From: JACRBE01 sp964429005
GTDB taxonomy: Bacteria > Chlamydiota > Chlamydiia > Chlamydiales > JACRBE01
Direction of reading: 5' to 3'
NCBI GenBank assembly: GCA_964429005.1
Contig: CAYSAJ010000001.1
Location: 62,001 to 126,000, forward strand
DNA length: 64,000 nucleotides
The notes under the pieces: model-generated
Databases searched by the model: none
The model's input: the letters and a program-made list of their open reading frames with translations, nothing else
What the model was told of the DNA's origin: nothing
Shown: piece by piece, positions 41,439-48,755 of the stretch
Layout of the letters: every line of letters starts with the position of its first letter
Position numbering within the stretch: the first letter of the stretch is position 1
Made by a program: the position numbers and the translations under genes

Positions 41439-41603
41439 ATGACACGAATGAGCAAGCAGCAAGAGAGACGATCTGTTTCTCCTAGAAAACGTCATTATCC
41501 TGCAAAAAAAACAGGCCCTTTAAAAGACTCTCTCCCAGAAGGGTACAAAATGCACGAAAATGCATCTTCCACTAAAACGATGTTTATTCCAAAGATAAAA
41601 TAA
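41439..41603 (+). CDS. Small basic protein (CT421.1-like by position)
   Basis: A 54-residue protein rich in Arg, Lys and Gln at its N-terminus (MTRMSKQQERRSVSPRKR) and ending MFIPKIK. It lies under a strong promoter and 12 bp before the 52-residue small basic gene. Chlamydia has two tiny genes in this position before ybeY (CT421.1 and CT421.2, from memory). The basic composition suggests RNA or ribosome association, which is only an inference. ATGGAG 12 bp upstream could serve as the ribosome binding site. Confidence 0.75.
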   Translation: MTRMSKQQERRSVSPRKRHYPAKKTGPLKDSLPEGYKMHENASSTKTMFIPKIK

Positions 41604-41615
41604 GGATACAGCACC

Positions 41616-41774
41616 ATGTCAAAACACAAAAGTTACGGAAAGTCCAGCAAAGGCGGAAAAAAGAAAAACGTCCTTAAGCGTTTCGAAAGAATCGACGTGC
41701 TGAGATCTCTCGGTCGTTGGAAAGACGGCGAAAACAAGAAAGTCACCGGTCTACCCAAAACTCCCGTAGAGTGA
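41616..41774 (+). CDS. Small basic protein of the PVC-superphylum family (TIGR04137-like)
   Basis: A 52-residue strongly basic protein, MSKHKSYGKSSKGGKKKN followed by VLKRFERIDVLRSLGRWKDG and ending GLPKTP. The NVLKRFERI...L...G.W..G....GLPK pattern is that of a family I remember as one-per-genome in Chlamydiae, Verrucomicrobia and Planctomycetes, thought to be ribosome associated. The stop overlaps the GTG of ybeY, itself a ribosome-maturation gene, which supports that idea. The family accession is from memory. Confidence 0.88.
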   Translation: MSKHKSYGKSSKGGKKKNVLKRFERIDVLRSLGRWKDGENKKVTGLPKTPVE

Positions 41775-42217
41775 AAATAGAAATCGTTGACAAGCAGAGA
41801 AACCTCAAAATTCGCAAGCTCTCTGTCAAAAAACTTGTTAAAGCTCTTTTAGAATTTTATGAGATAAGGCCTTCCCTTATCTCAATTTTTTTTGTGGATG
41901 GAGAGGAAATTTGCGATCTTCATGAGCAGTTCTTTCAAGACCCCACAATCACTGATTGTATTACATTCCCCATGGACGATCCTTATGAAGAGGGGTGTGA
42001 GATTTTAGGGGAAGTATTTGTTTGCCCCAAAGTCGCCTTAGACTACGCAGAAAAGCACAAAATAGATCCCTATGAGGAGCTTTCTCTTTACGTGATTCAT
42101 GGGATTCTTCATCTCCTTGGCTTTGATGATATTGACCCCAAAGATCGAGCTCTGATGCGAAAAGAAGAAAGAAGGTCCATCGCTCATCTTAAGAAACATT
42201 CTCTTTTGATAAATTAA
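41771..42217 (+). CDS. ybeY: Endoribonuclease YbeY (16S rRNA maturation)
   Basis: A 148-residue metal-dependent RNase acting in 16S rRNA 3' maturation and ribosome quality control. The motif is H110-GIL-H114-LLGFD-D120, with the upstream TDCITFPM (61-68) and EILGEVFVCP (77-86) typical of the family. I place the start at GTG 41771, overlapping the preceding stop; the open frame extends further upstream through the other gene and is not needed. In most YbeY the third zinc ligand after GYD is His; here the residue is Asp. Confidence 0.93.
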   Translation: MKIEIVDKQRNLKIRKLSVKKLVKALLEFYEIRPSLISIFFVDGEEICDLHEQFFQDPTITDCITFPMDDPYEEGCEILGEVFVCPKVALDYAEKHKIDPYEELSLYVIHGILHLLGFDDIDPKDRALMRKEERRSIAHLKKHSLLIN

Positions 42218-42254
42218 CCGATGTTATAGATAAAAGTTAAAAAAACTTGAAATC

Positions 42255-43595
42255 ATGAACCCTTTTCTTACCATCCTTTGTTTTGTTTTTCTTTTTTCAA
42301 CGAGTCTGATTATATCAGTTCGATCGGCGATTATGAAACTTGGATCTATCGCTACTGTCAGTGAGTTCCAGCAGTATCCTTCGTTCTATTTTCTTTATAT
42401 CTGGATCCATCGGAACTTTCATAAAGAGAGATGGTCAGGTCTCTTTCACTATCTTAGTGTGACTTCTCAAATCACAAGGCTCTTTTTCGCTGCCTTGTCT
42501 GTGTTTTTTGCTTTTGACCATCATCTGATTGATTTTGATCTTTCGCCGAGTGAGCATCAAATTTTCGTCACTTTTTTCTCTCTTGTGGGTGTGATTAGCT
42601 TCATTGCTCTATTTTCCCTCTTTTTTGATTTTATTTTTAAACTCCTCGCCTTTTCTTTTCCTTACTTTGCCTTAAAAGTGTTTACAATCCCCGTCTCTTT
42701 TATCGTTCTGATATTTTCTTGGCTGACCTATCCTATTTTGACGATAGAGAAAAAGCTTATCATCAAACCTTTGAACCAACGAACCGAAACATCTGAAAAG
42801 AAAATTAAGCGCAAACTTGAAGAGTTTTTATTTGAACCCGAAATCAAGCAGCTATTAACTCATGCTGATCAAAAACTTCTTGTTTCTTTAGCCTCCTTTA
42901 AAGACAGGGTTACCAAAGAAGTAATGACCCCTCGCGTCGTTATTTTTGCTCTTGCAGCGGATGAAACCGTCGCTTCCTGCCTAGATCGATTTATTGAAGA
43001 AGGGTATAGCCGAGTTCCTGTATTTGAAGAAAACATTGATCATATTGTTGGCGTATTGCTTTATAAAGACCTTCTTAAATTCGTCCAAAAGCACCTAGGC
43101 GATGTCGACAAAAGCTACCTAAAAACTCCAATCCGCGAGCTTCTCACCCCCGCTCTCTTTGCTCCTGAGTCTAAAAAGATTTCCCAACTCCTCCAAGACT
43201 TTAAAGCCCACCAAACCCACCTTGCTATCATCGTCGACGAATATGGAGGCACTGAAGGAATCGTTACCATTGAGGACATCCTTGAGGAACTAGTTGGAGA
43301 AATTGCCGATGAATACGACCTTGAGGAAGAAAAATTTTACACCCAGCTTCCAAACGGCTCCTGGATTGTAGATCCAAAAATGAGCATCTTGGAGATTGAA
43401 AAAGAGCTTGGCATTTCAATCCCTGAAGCCCCTGAATATGAAACGATCGGGGGATATATTTTTCATACTGCAGGCTCTATACCTAAAAAGGGATGGTGCA
43501 TTCATCACGAATATTTTGATTTGGAAGTCATTTCCTCCACTCCAAGATTTATTGAAAAAATTAAAATAACCCCCGTTTCTCCATCAAAGCACTAA
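42255..43595 (+). CDS. CorC/HlyC-family CBS-domain membrane protein
   Basis: A 446-residue protein with an N-terminal DUF21/CNNM-like membrane domain (four hydrophobic segments within about 1-165). A CBS pair follows (about 220-345, starting TKEVMTPRVVIFAL and containing AIIVDEYGGTEGIVTIEDILEELVGEI, read in parts). A C-terminal CorC_HlyC domain (about 360-440, FYTQLPNGSWIVD) ends it. The family is implicated in Mg/Co efflux, although it was first named haemolysin. It follows ybeY by 37 bp, the same order as in Chlamydia (CT422-CT423 from memory) and as the ybeY-corC pairing elsewhere. Confidence 0.92.
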   Translation: MNPFLTILCFVFLFSTSLIISVRSAIMKLGSIATVSEFQQYPSFYFLYIWIHRNFHKERWSGLFHYLSVTSQITRLFFAALSVFFAFDHHLIDFDLSPSEHQIFVTFFSLVGVISFIALFSLFFDFIFKLLAFSFPYFALKVFTIPVSFIVLIFSWLTYPILTIEKKLIIKPLNQRTETSEKKIKRKLEEFLFEPEIKQLLTHADQKLLVSLASFKDRVTKEVMTPRVVIFALAADETVASCLDRFIEEGYSRVPVFEENIDHIVGVLLYKDLLKFVQKHLGDVDKSYLKTPIRELLTPALFAPESKKISQLLQDFKAHQTHLAIIVDEYGGTEGIVTIEDILEELVGEIADEYDLEEEKFYTQLPNGSWIVDPKMSILEIEKELGISIPEAPEYETIGGYIFHTAGSIPKKGWCIHHEYFDLEVISSTPRFIEKIKITPVSPSKH

Positions 43596-43621
43596 AGAGA
43601 AGATCTATCTGACAAGTAGGA

Positions 43622-43651
43622 TTGGAAAAGAATCTTTGAAATTGCTATGCT
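43622..43651 (+). promoter_or_regulatory. Promoter candidate of the DUF3604-like gene
   Basis: TTGGAA (43622-43627) and TATGCT (43646-43651) with an 18 bp spacer lie about 37 bp before ATG 43689. TATGCT is the same -10 box seen at 13246 and 19133. Confidence 0.45.
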
Positions 43652-43688
43652 GTCTTAGTGAATTCATATTTTTTGGAGACTCCCTTTC

Positions 43689-45599
43689 ATGCGCAGATCA
43701 ATTTGCATCTCAGAACCTAAAACAGTCCTAGCGGGCCAGCCTTCCACCCTTAAATTTAGCTACCTTCCTGCGAATAATATCCCCGCAAAAACTTTGCTTC
43801 GTTTCGACACATTGACCAAAGGAAGAGATATTGACTGGCAACTGCCGCAGACGAGTACAAAAAAGAACGAAAATGCGATTTGGCTCGTGATGCCCGATCA
43901 AAAAGTGGTCCTAGGCACCGCATTCGAAGATGAGCTTGGCATCCCATCCCAGTTTCAATTTCAACTTCCCTCTGAAGTCAAAGTTGGAGAAGAAATTTCT
44001 ATTTTTATTGGATGTCCTCAACTAGACTCTGCTGCCAAAGGAACAAAAGTTCAACAATACATCCAAAGACGGCGCCCTTTCTTACTTTACATTGATCCCA
44101 AAGGGAAAGGTGACTTCAAAGACCCTGAGACTTTCCAGGTTGATGTAAGGGGAAATATTTTACACTCTATCCGTGTTGTTGCTCCTTCAATTGTTTCTAA
44201 AAACCAACGTTTTGATGTCGTGATTCGATTTGAAGATGCTTTTGGCAATTTAACTGGATTTTGCCCCGATGAGGACACATTAATCGAGCTCTCTTACAAT
44301 CACCTTCGAGAAAACCTTAGCTGGAAGCTTTTCATCCCCGAAACAGGATTTACAACGCTTCCGAACCTCTATTTTAATGAACCTGGCGTTTACCGCTTCA
44401 AACTGACAAACCTCAAAAACAAAAAAGTATTCTTTTCTGATCCTGTTTTATGTATCCAAGAAGCAGAACACTACTCACAATGGGGGCTTCTTCATGGAGA
44501 ATCGGAGCGTTTTGATGCTCTAGAAAATATGGAGTCTACTCTGCGCAGCTTTAGAGATGACAATGCTCTTCAATTTTATGGAAGTTCTCCTTTTGAATCT
44601 GAACAAGAAGTTTCTAACAATGAATGGAAACATGTAACGACACAAATCAATGACTTTAATGAGCCTGATCGTTTCGTAACCTTCCTTGGCTTCCAATGGA
44701 TGGGAATTCCAGGGGAAGAAGGACTTCACCACATCATCTATGCAAAAGATGCTAAGCCGATCCTTCGACTCAAGGATAGCAAATCGAACAATCTCAAAAA
44801 GATCTACAAAAGCCACTCTCCAAAAGATTTTATTTCAATACCCTCTTTTACTTTAAACAAGGAAACTTGCTTTAACTTCCAGGACTTTCAGCCTGAATAC
44901 GAAAGAGTAGTGGAGATCTATAATGCTTGGGGATCCTCAGAATGCCTTGAAAAAGAAGGAAACCTCAAACCGATTAAAAAAGAGGGGAAAAAGAGTGGGC
45001 AAGAAGCAAAAGAAGGCTCCATTCGAAATGCTTTGAACCTAAATAAACGGTTTGGTTTTGTAGCAGGCGGTCTAGATGATAGAGGGGTATATTCTACCTT
45101 TTTCTCTTCAGATCAAGTTCAATATTCTCCAGGCCTTACTTGCATCTTAGCTGCTGAGCATACAAGGGATGGTTTCTTCCAGGCTATATATAACCGAAAA
45201 TGCTATGCCACTACAGGGAAACGGATCATTCTAGAGTTTAAACTCGCAGGTCAACCTATGGGCTCAGAGCTGAATACGACAACCAAACCTGGCCTTTACT
45301 ATAACCGCCATATTGAGCTCACTGTTGCAGGAACATCCATCATCCGAGAAGTTGAGATCATACGCAACGGTGAAGTGATGAAGACCTTCCACCCAAAAGA
45401 CTCCTCTCTCATTACCACCCTTGACGATGCCGATGCCTTCGAGAAAATCGGTCTTAAAGACTCGGAAACTGAGAAACTCTTTGTTTATTATTATATCCGT
45501 GTTATTCAGGAAGACGGGCATATGGCTTGGAGCTCCCCTATATGGGTAGATTTAAGAGATGACTCAATGATCCCCAAGAAGGGAAGAAAAAAAGGATAA
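43689..45599 (+). CDS. DUF3604-like protein, apparently lacking PHP metal ligands
   Basis: A 636-residue protein without a signal peptide or membrane span. An N-terminal beta-rich region (about 1-255) precedes a domain that resembles DUF3604, a PHP-like putative hydrolase family, with YSQWGLLHGESERFDALEN (about 262-280), FLGFQWMG, GLHHIIYAKD and RIVAGG-like FVAGGLDDRGVYSTF blocks. In DUF3604 the first block normally reads like DLHVHT...; here the paired His is replaced (LHGES) and the TDH-like metal motif is not visible. It may be a degenerate, non-catalytic homologue. The family call is from pattern memory and is moderate. Confidence 0.65.
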   Translation: MRRSICISEPKTVLAGQPSTLKFSYLPANNIPAKTLLRFDTLTKGRDIDWQLPQTSTKKNENAIWLVMPDQKVVLGTAFEDELGIPSQFQFQLPSEVKVGEEISIFIGCPQLDSAAKGTKVQQYIQRRRPFLLYIDPKGKGDFKDPETFQVDVRGNILHSIRVVAPSIVSKNQRFDVVIRFEDAFGNLTGFCPDEDTLIELSYNHLRENLSWKLFIPETGFTTLPNLYFNEPGVYRFKLTNLKNKKVFFSDPVLCIQEAEHYSQWGLLHGESERFDALENMESTLRSFRDDNALQFYGSSPFESEQEVSNNEWKHVTTQINDFNEPDRFVTFLGFQWMGIPGEEGLHHIIYAKDAKPILRLKDSKSNNLKKIYKSHSPKDFISIPSFTLNKETCFNFQDFQPEYERVVEIYNAWGSSECLEKEGNLKPIKKEGKKSGQEAKEGSIRNALNLNKRFGFVAGGLDDRGVYSTFFSSDQVQYSPGLTCILAAEHTRDGFFQAIYNRKCYATTGKRIILEFKLAGQPMGSELNTTTKPGLYYNRHIELTVAGTSIIREVEIIRNGEVMKTFHPKDSSLITTLDDADAFEKIGLKDSETEKLFVYYYIRVIQEDGHMAWSSPIWVDLRDDSMIPKKGRKKG

Positions 45600-45609
45600 G
45601 GTGATAAGT

Positions 45610-45801
45610 ATGATGATTTCTACAACATTATTAGCTATTTTACTCGTTGCGGCAGCCATTATTGGTATTGCGGTTGGCTATTGCCTCAGAGCTCGCTGCT
45701 CAAGCTCTTGCTCTACGAGCAAATGTTGCGACAGCAAATCGATGCCAAAAAAAGACAGCAACTCTTGCTGCTCTGGCAAGAAAAATTGCCGTGATGACTA
45801 A
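45610..45801 (+). CDS. Cys-rich single-pass mini membrane protein
   Basis: A 63-residue protein with one membrane helix (about residues 4-24, ending IIGIAVGYC) and a short tail of about 38 residues holding eight more or less paired Cys (patterns RCSSSC, KCC, SCC, KNC). The layout resembles FeoB-associated Cys-rich membrane proteins, but no feoB gene is near. ATG 45610 is preceded by AAGGTGAT; an in-frame GTG at 45601 is the alternative. It starts about 10 bp after the DUF3604-like gene. Metal binding or a redox role is an inference only. Confidence 0.7.
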   Translation: MMISTTLLAILLVAAAIIGIAVGYCLRARCSSSCSTSKCCDSKSMPKKDSNSCCSGKKNCRDD

Positions 45802-45818
45802 CCTTGTATGATTCGGCC

Positions 45819-45848
45819 TAGACACTATTCTTTTTTAATTAGTGTCTA
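45819..45848 (+). terminator. Hairpin after the Cys-rich mini protein
   Basis: TAGACACTA (45819-45827) and TAGTGTCTA (45840-45848) form a perfect 9-bp stem around a U-rich loop, 18 bp after the stop. There is no clear U tract after it, so it is a possible rather than a firm terminator. Confidence 0.4.
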
Positions 45849-45852
45849 TCTA

Positions 45853-45898
45853 GAGAAAAAAAGGTTGATCAGTTGCAAATTCGCAAATGATCAACCTT
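45853..45898 (-). terminator. Rho-independent terminator of the minus-strand 365-residue gene
   Basis: AAGGTTGATCA (45861-45871) and TGATCAACCTT (45888-45898) form a perfect 11-bp stem. On the minus strand the stem is followed by a U tract, from the AGAAAAAAAA run at about 45854-45862. It lies 26-60 bp past the stop of the gene at 45924-47021. On the plus strand a shorter T run at about 45916-45921 could make it act in both directions. Confidence 0.75.
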
Positions 45899-45923
45899 CT
45901 AGTAAGAATAACAATCTTATTTT

Positions 45924-47021
45924 TTAGCCAGTATGTGTGTGCATTTCAGTCCAACTAGCAACAGCAGCCATTCTTCGCATCCACACGAAATCACTCTTTG
46001 AAGTTTCTTCGATCAAGTCATCCAAGACAGTACGAGTTCTCCCACCAGCAGCAACACTAGCACTTTCTTCTCTCGGTGAAACTGCTGCAGCCATCGATGC
46101 AAAATCTCTAGAGGTATGCTCAGCTAAGTCAATATACGCTCTTCTAACAAGATCTTTACTTTCTTCACGAGTAAAACCATCTGCACGGAACCTACTAAGC
46201 ACTTCTCTACATATAGGCGCTTCAAAAACTTTAGTAGAAAGCGCTCTAATCAACCCTCGCTCTTTATAAGAATAATGCAATCCAGCTAAGATTCTAGCTG
46301 CAATCGCTAAAGCTACACGGTATTGACGAGGACAGGTTCTTCTAGTTTCATGGTTGTTAAGAACTTCAAAAGCCCTACTTAAGGCTCTTCGCAGAATCAT
46401 ACCTTCAACACCCACTTCAAACGAAGCCCCTCTTTCAATCAAATAATCAAGACCTTCTAGTGTACTCAGACTAAAAAAATCATCAGATGCGCTCGCCCCT
46501 TCTGTTAAACGCATCATTAAAAAATGTGCTACGGGGTTGCAAACAAGAACTTTTAGACTTCCCTCCGCACCAGTCGGCCTTGCTTTGGGGATTCCACGAA
46601 AACCAGCTCCTCCAATAACTTCTAACATTCTATCTGCGATGTCTGTTCTACCCCCGCTGAGCGCTTCCGCGAAAACATCAACTTCCCTATGAGACCAAAA
46701 GTGTTCAGTAAGAAAAGGCTGCCCATATACATAGAGAACAAAGCGATCCTCACCAGCAGGTAACACCCTTTCAAACTCCCCCATCCCCACCCCTAATTTA
46801 GCGGGCTCAACAGCTACAATACGTTCAATATCAGTAGGCTCCATAGTATCACTTTCTAAATAATATCGAGGGGCTTCGTAAGTTATAACTGTTGCAGTCT
46901 TTCCAATAATATCGACTGCAGAGCTATAAAACCCTTCTGTGACAGGCGTTAATACCACCTGGTTATATTCCTTTGCTTGCTGCATAGCAGCAACAGAAAA
47001 TCCTGGGAGAACAATTGCCAT
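45924..47021 (-). CDS. Orphan protein of 365 residues, function unknown
   Basis: A soluble protein starting at ATG 47021 with GAGG a few bases upstream. No signal peptide, clear membrane span or known motif is seen. It is rich in Ala, Arg, Glu and Gly, mixed alpha/beta in the first 150 residues (VVLTPVTEGFYSS, VLVCNPVAHFLMMRL) and helical in the rest, with an alpha-repeat-like LDYLIERGASFEVG (about 210-223) that recalls an ankyrin helix pair without a full repeat. It is isolated by its own promoter and terminator and flanked by genes on the other strand, which suggests an accessory gene. Type III effector is a possibility. Confidence 0.78.
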   Translation of the reverse strand: MAIVLPGFSVAAMQQAKEYNQVVLTPVTEGFYSSAVDIIGKTATVITYEAPRYYLESDTMEPTDIERIVAVEPAKLGVGMGEFERVLPAGEDRFVLYVYGQPFLTEHFWSHREVDVFAEALSGGRTDIADRMLEVIGGAGFRGIPKARPTGAEGSLKVLVCNPVAHFLMMRLTEGASASDDFFSLSTLEGLDYLIERGASFEVGVEGMILRRALSRAFEVLNNHETRRTCPRQYRVALAIAARILAGLHYSYKERGLIRALSTKVFEAPICREVLSRFRADGFTREESKDLVRRAYIDLAEHTSRDFASMAAAVSPREESASVAAGGRTRTVLDDLIEETSKSDFVWMRRMAAVASWTEMHTHTG

Positions 47022-47062
47022 AAAAACCTCAAAAAGTTAGTTTAATTAAGAAGTTATTAACT

Positions 47063-47092
47063 ATAATATCAAAAAAAATATTTTATAAACAA
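47063..47092 (-). promoter_or_regulatory. Promoter of the 365-residue orphan gene
   Basis: On the minus strand TTGTTT (47092-47087) and TATTAT (47068-47063) are separated by 18 bp, with the ATG about 42 bp downstream at 47021. Confidence 0.5.
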
Positions 47093-47464
47093 ATTAAAAT
47101 GATTATTTATAAAAATAATAGCTTTTATTGCTTCATCATAGAAGACTCTATGCCCTAATTGACCTTAACCTATTGATTTTCAGGTAAATACCTAAATAAG
47201 ATACTCCTTTTCTATTCAAAATCAGACACTTACAAAGTTTTATAAGGATTGACTCAAAGCCCCCTTTTTTTGAAAAAAGCTATTGACTTTTGGGGTTTTA
47301 TTAAATTTTTTAAACTTTGTTAAAATATCAATAAAAAATAATTTTAATTTTATAAAATTATAATATTAAGTTTTTTAATTATTGAATTGATAATAGGTTT
47401 ATTCTACAATAATTATAGGAGATCTCTTTTTCCACGAGTTCTTCATAATAAATAGAATAATAGA

Positions 47465-47492
47465 TTGATTATAATAACAAATTTACTATATT
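47465..47492 (+). promoter_or_regulatory. Promoter of the 233-residue orphan gene
   Basis: TTGATT (47465-47470) and TATATT (47487-47492) have a 16 bp spacer. The transcript would start near 47500 and include the hairpin at 47522-47542. Confidence 0.45.
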
Positions 47493-47521
47493 GAGTTTTT
47501 TTACCTTAAAAAAGCTCAGTG

Positions 47522-47542
47522 CCTGGCATGCCAAATGTCAGG
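47522..47542 (+). promoter_or_regulatory. Hairpin abutting the Shine-Dalgarno sequence
   Basis: CCTGGCAT (47522-47529) can pair with ATGTCAGG (47535-47542), eight pairs including one G-U, around a 5-nt loop. Its 3' arm runs into the strong purine-rich ribosome binding site AGGAGGGGGA (about 47540-47549) before ATG 47555. TGGCATGCCA at 47524-47533 is also a perfect DNA palindrome. Either an RNA switch or a protein-binding site is possible. Confidence 0.45.
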
Positions 47543-47554
47543 AGGGGGAAAACC

Positions 47555-48256
47555 ATGTTTCAAATTAATCCTGATCTTTACAAGATCAATTGCGATTTGC
47601 AAGAGATTCATTTTCAATTGAATAACATTGAAAACCCAGATCTTTTGGAAATTGAGCAGCACCTCTCGATCGTAGCCGATTTCATAGAATCTCATCTCCA
47701 AGCGCCTTCTTTGCCCTACTACGAAAGAAATGTCCTTTTAACCCAAAAAGATGAACTGACCCAGCTCGCTGGGCGATGCAACGACCAGGCCCGAAAAATG
47801 CAATTTGCACAAATTTGTGATACGAAGCTTATTGATCTCCAAAAAGAGAGAATGAAAGAGTTTAAACAAAATTATAACTTAACAATTGAAGAACAAAGAA
47901 AGATCCATGAGGCCAACTGTGGTGACGAGAAGGTCATCCCTCTTTACCCTGATTCTGTAGTGGAAATCCTTGATTTTTCGGATCTTACAGATCTTTGCTA
48001 TGAAATGGCCGTTTATTTATATCGGAAGGAAAGAAAGAAGTTCCAAAACAAATGGTCTCTACTCTCTGAAAAGGACAAATTTCAGCTTCTTCGACACATC
48101 TCCCTCTGCGGGGGTGCTTTAGAAGAAGGGAAAGAGCTTGGAGCAATGCAGGCTTTAATTGGGTTTGCTGAGCAAAACCATAGAGAAGTGATCTCCTACC
48201 CTTCGATCGATGAAACTCTTGAAGTACTCAACGACCTATCTGAAATTTATTCTTAA
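47555..48256 (+). CDS. Orphan helical protein of 233 residues
   Basis: ATG 47555 is preferred because a very strong ribosome binding site (GGAGGGGG) lies about 6 bp upstream; the frame is open 36 bp further. The protein is soluble and helical, with coiled-coil-like stretches at about 1-45 and 75-115 (KLIDLQKERMKEFKQNY), then a second helical domain (about 130-233) containing FSDLTDLCYEMAVYLYRKERKKF (in parts). No recognised motif. It has its own promoter and a good terminator, so it is a single-gene unit. The coiled coils would fit a chaperone or a secreted protein; no firm call. Confidence 0.8.
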   Translation: MFQINPDLYKINCDLQEIHFQLNNIENPDLLEIEQHLSIVADFIESHLQAPSLPYYERNVLLTQKDELTQLAGRCNDQARKMQFAQICDTKLIDLQKERMKEFKQNYNLTIEEQRKIHEANCGDEKVIPLYPDSVVEILDFSDLTDLCYEMAVYLYRKERKKFQNKWSLLSEKDKFQLLRHISLCGGALEEGKELGAMQALIGFAEQNHREVISYPSIDETLEVLNDLSEIYS

Positions 48257-48265
48257 TTTTTCTTT

Positions 48266-48291
48266 GAAAGCAGCCTATAGGGGCTGCTTTC
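48266..48291 (+). terminator. Intrinsic terminator of the 233-residue orphan gene
   Basis: GAAAGCAGCC (48266-48275) pairs perfectly with GGCTGCTTTC (48282-48291) around TATAGG, starting 10 bp after the stop codon and followed by TTTAGTTT. It lies between two convergent genes. Confidence 0.75.
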
Positions 48292-48304
48292 TTTAGTTTG
48301 GAGC

Positions 48305-48646
48305 TTAAGGAGCTTTATAATCCTTTTCTCTAGCAAAAATGGCTACATCTCTGCAGCAAAGATCGCAGCAGCAAAGGCGCCCAATCGTCCAGGAGATGCA
48401 AGGTATTATATTTGATACGATGAGCCAGATAGCTCCAAAAATCGCAAGCCCTGCGATTCCTATACAACTACATACATTCCAAGACCGAGATACTGTTTTA
48501 GTCTGAGCCGTCCTTCTGGGTTCATCAAGAGATCCTCTTGCAGCTTCATCTACTCTTAGTGGAGTATCTCCATGGCCTTCGTCCCTATGTGGCATCGGTC
48601 TTATTGGGGGGGGTGATCCTAGTGCTGCTGCTGTTGGTGAAGCCAT
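48305..48646 (-). CDS. Inc-like small membrane protein with Cys cluster
   Basis: A 113-residue protein with a Pro/Arg-rich, probably disordered N-terminus (about 1-50), one long hydrophobic hairpin-like segment (about 57-88) and a Cys-rich juxtamembrane LCCCDLCCRD motif (about 91-100). The ATG at 48646 has an excellent AAAAGGAG ribosome binding site, good evidence that the gene is real despite its size. The layout, with a cytosol-exposed polar arm and a bilobed hydrophobic stretch, resembles chlamydial inclusion membrane proteins, and the poly-Cys motif recalls those at 56259-57482. Localisation is an inference. Confidence 0.68.
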   Translation of the reverse strand: MASPTAAALGSPPPIRPMPHRDEGHGDTPLRVDEAARGSLDEPRRTAQTKTVSRSWNVCSCIGIAGLAIFGAIWLIVSNIIPCISWTIGRLCCCDLCCRDVAIFAREKDYKAP

Positions 48647-48755
48647 AATAATCTCCTTTTAATGAGCACCATCATACTGATTCAATTCATTAATTTCATG
48701 GATTTTGAAATAGATATACGATTAAAAATTGATTTAATACGTAATAAAAATTTAA

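Larger units (their letters stand above)
47022..47554. other. 533-bp AT-rich intergenic region between divergent genes
   Basis: The longest gene-free stretch in the window. It holds a minus-strand promoter (47063-47092), a plus-strand promoter (47465-47492) and a hairpin at the downstream ribosome binding site (47522-47542). The middle (about 47110-47450) is AT-rich with no convincing reading frame, tRNA or structured RNA that I can see. Confidence 0.6.

Noticed and set aside
41717..41770. Upstream extension of the ybeY frame
   Set aside because: It overlaps the 52-residue small basic gene in another frame and adds no conserved YbeY sequence.
47110..47450. Possible small RNA or tRNA in the long intergenic region
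   Set aside because: No cloverleaf, no GC-rich stem and no terminator-like end could be found by eye.
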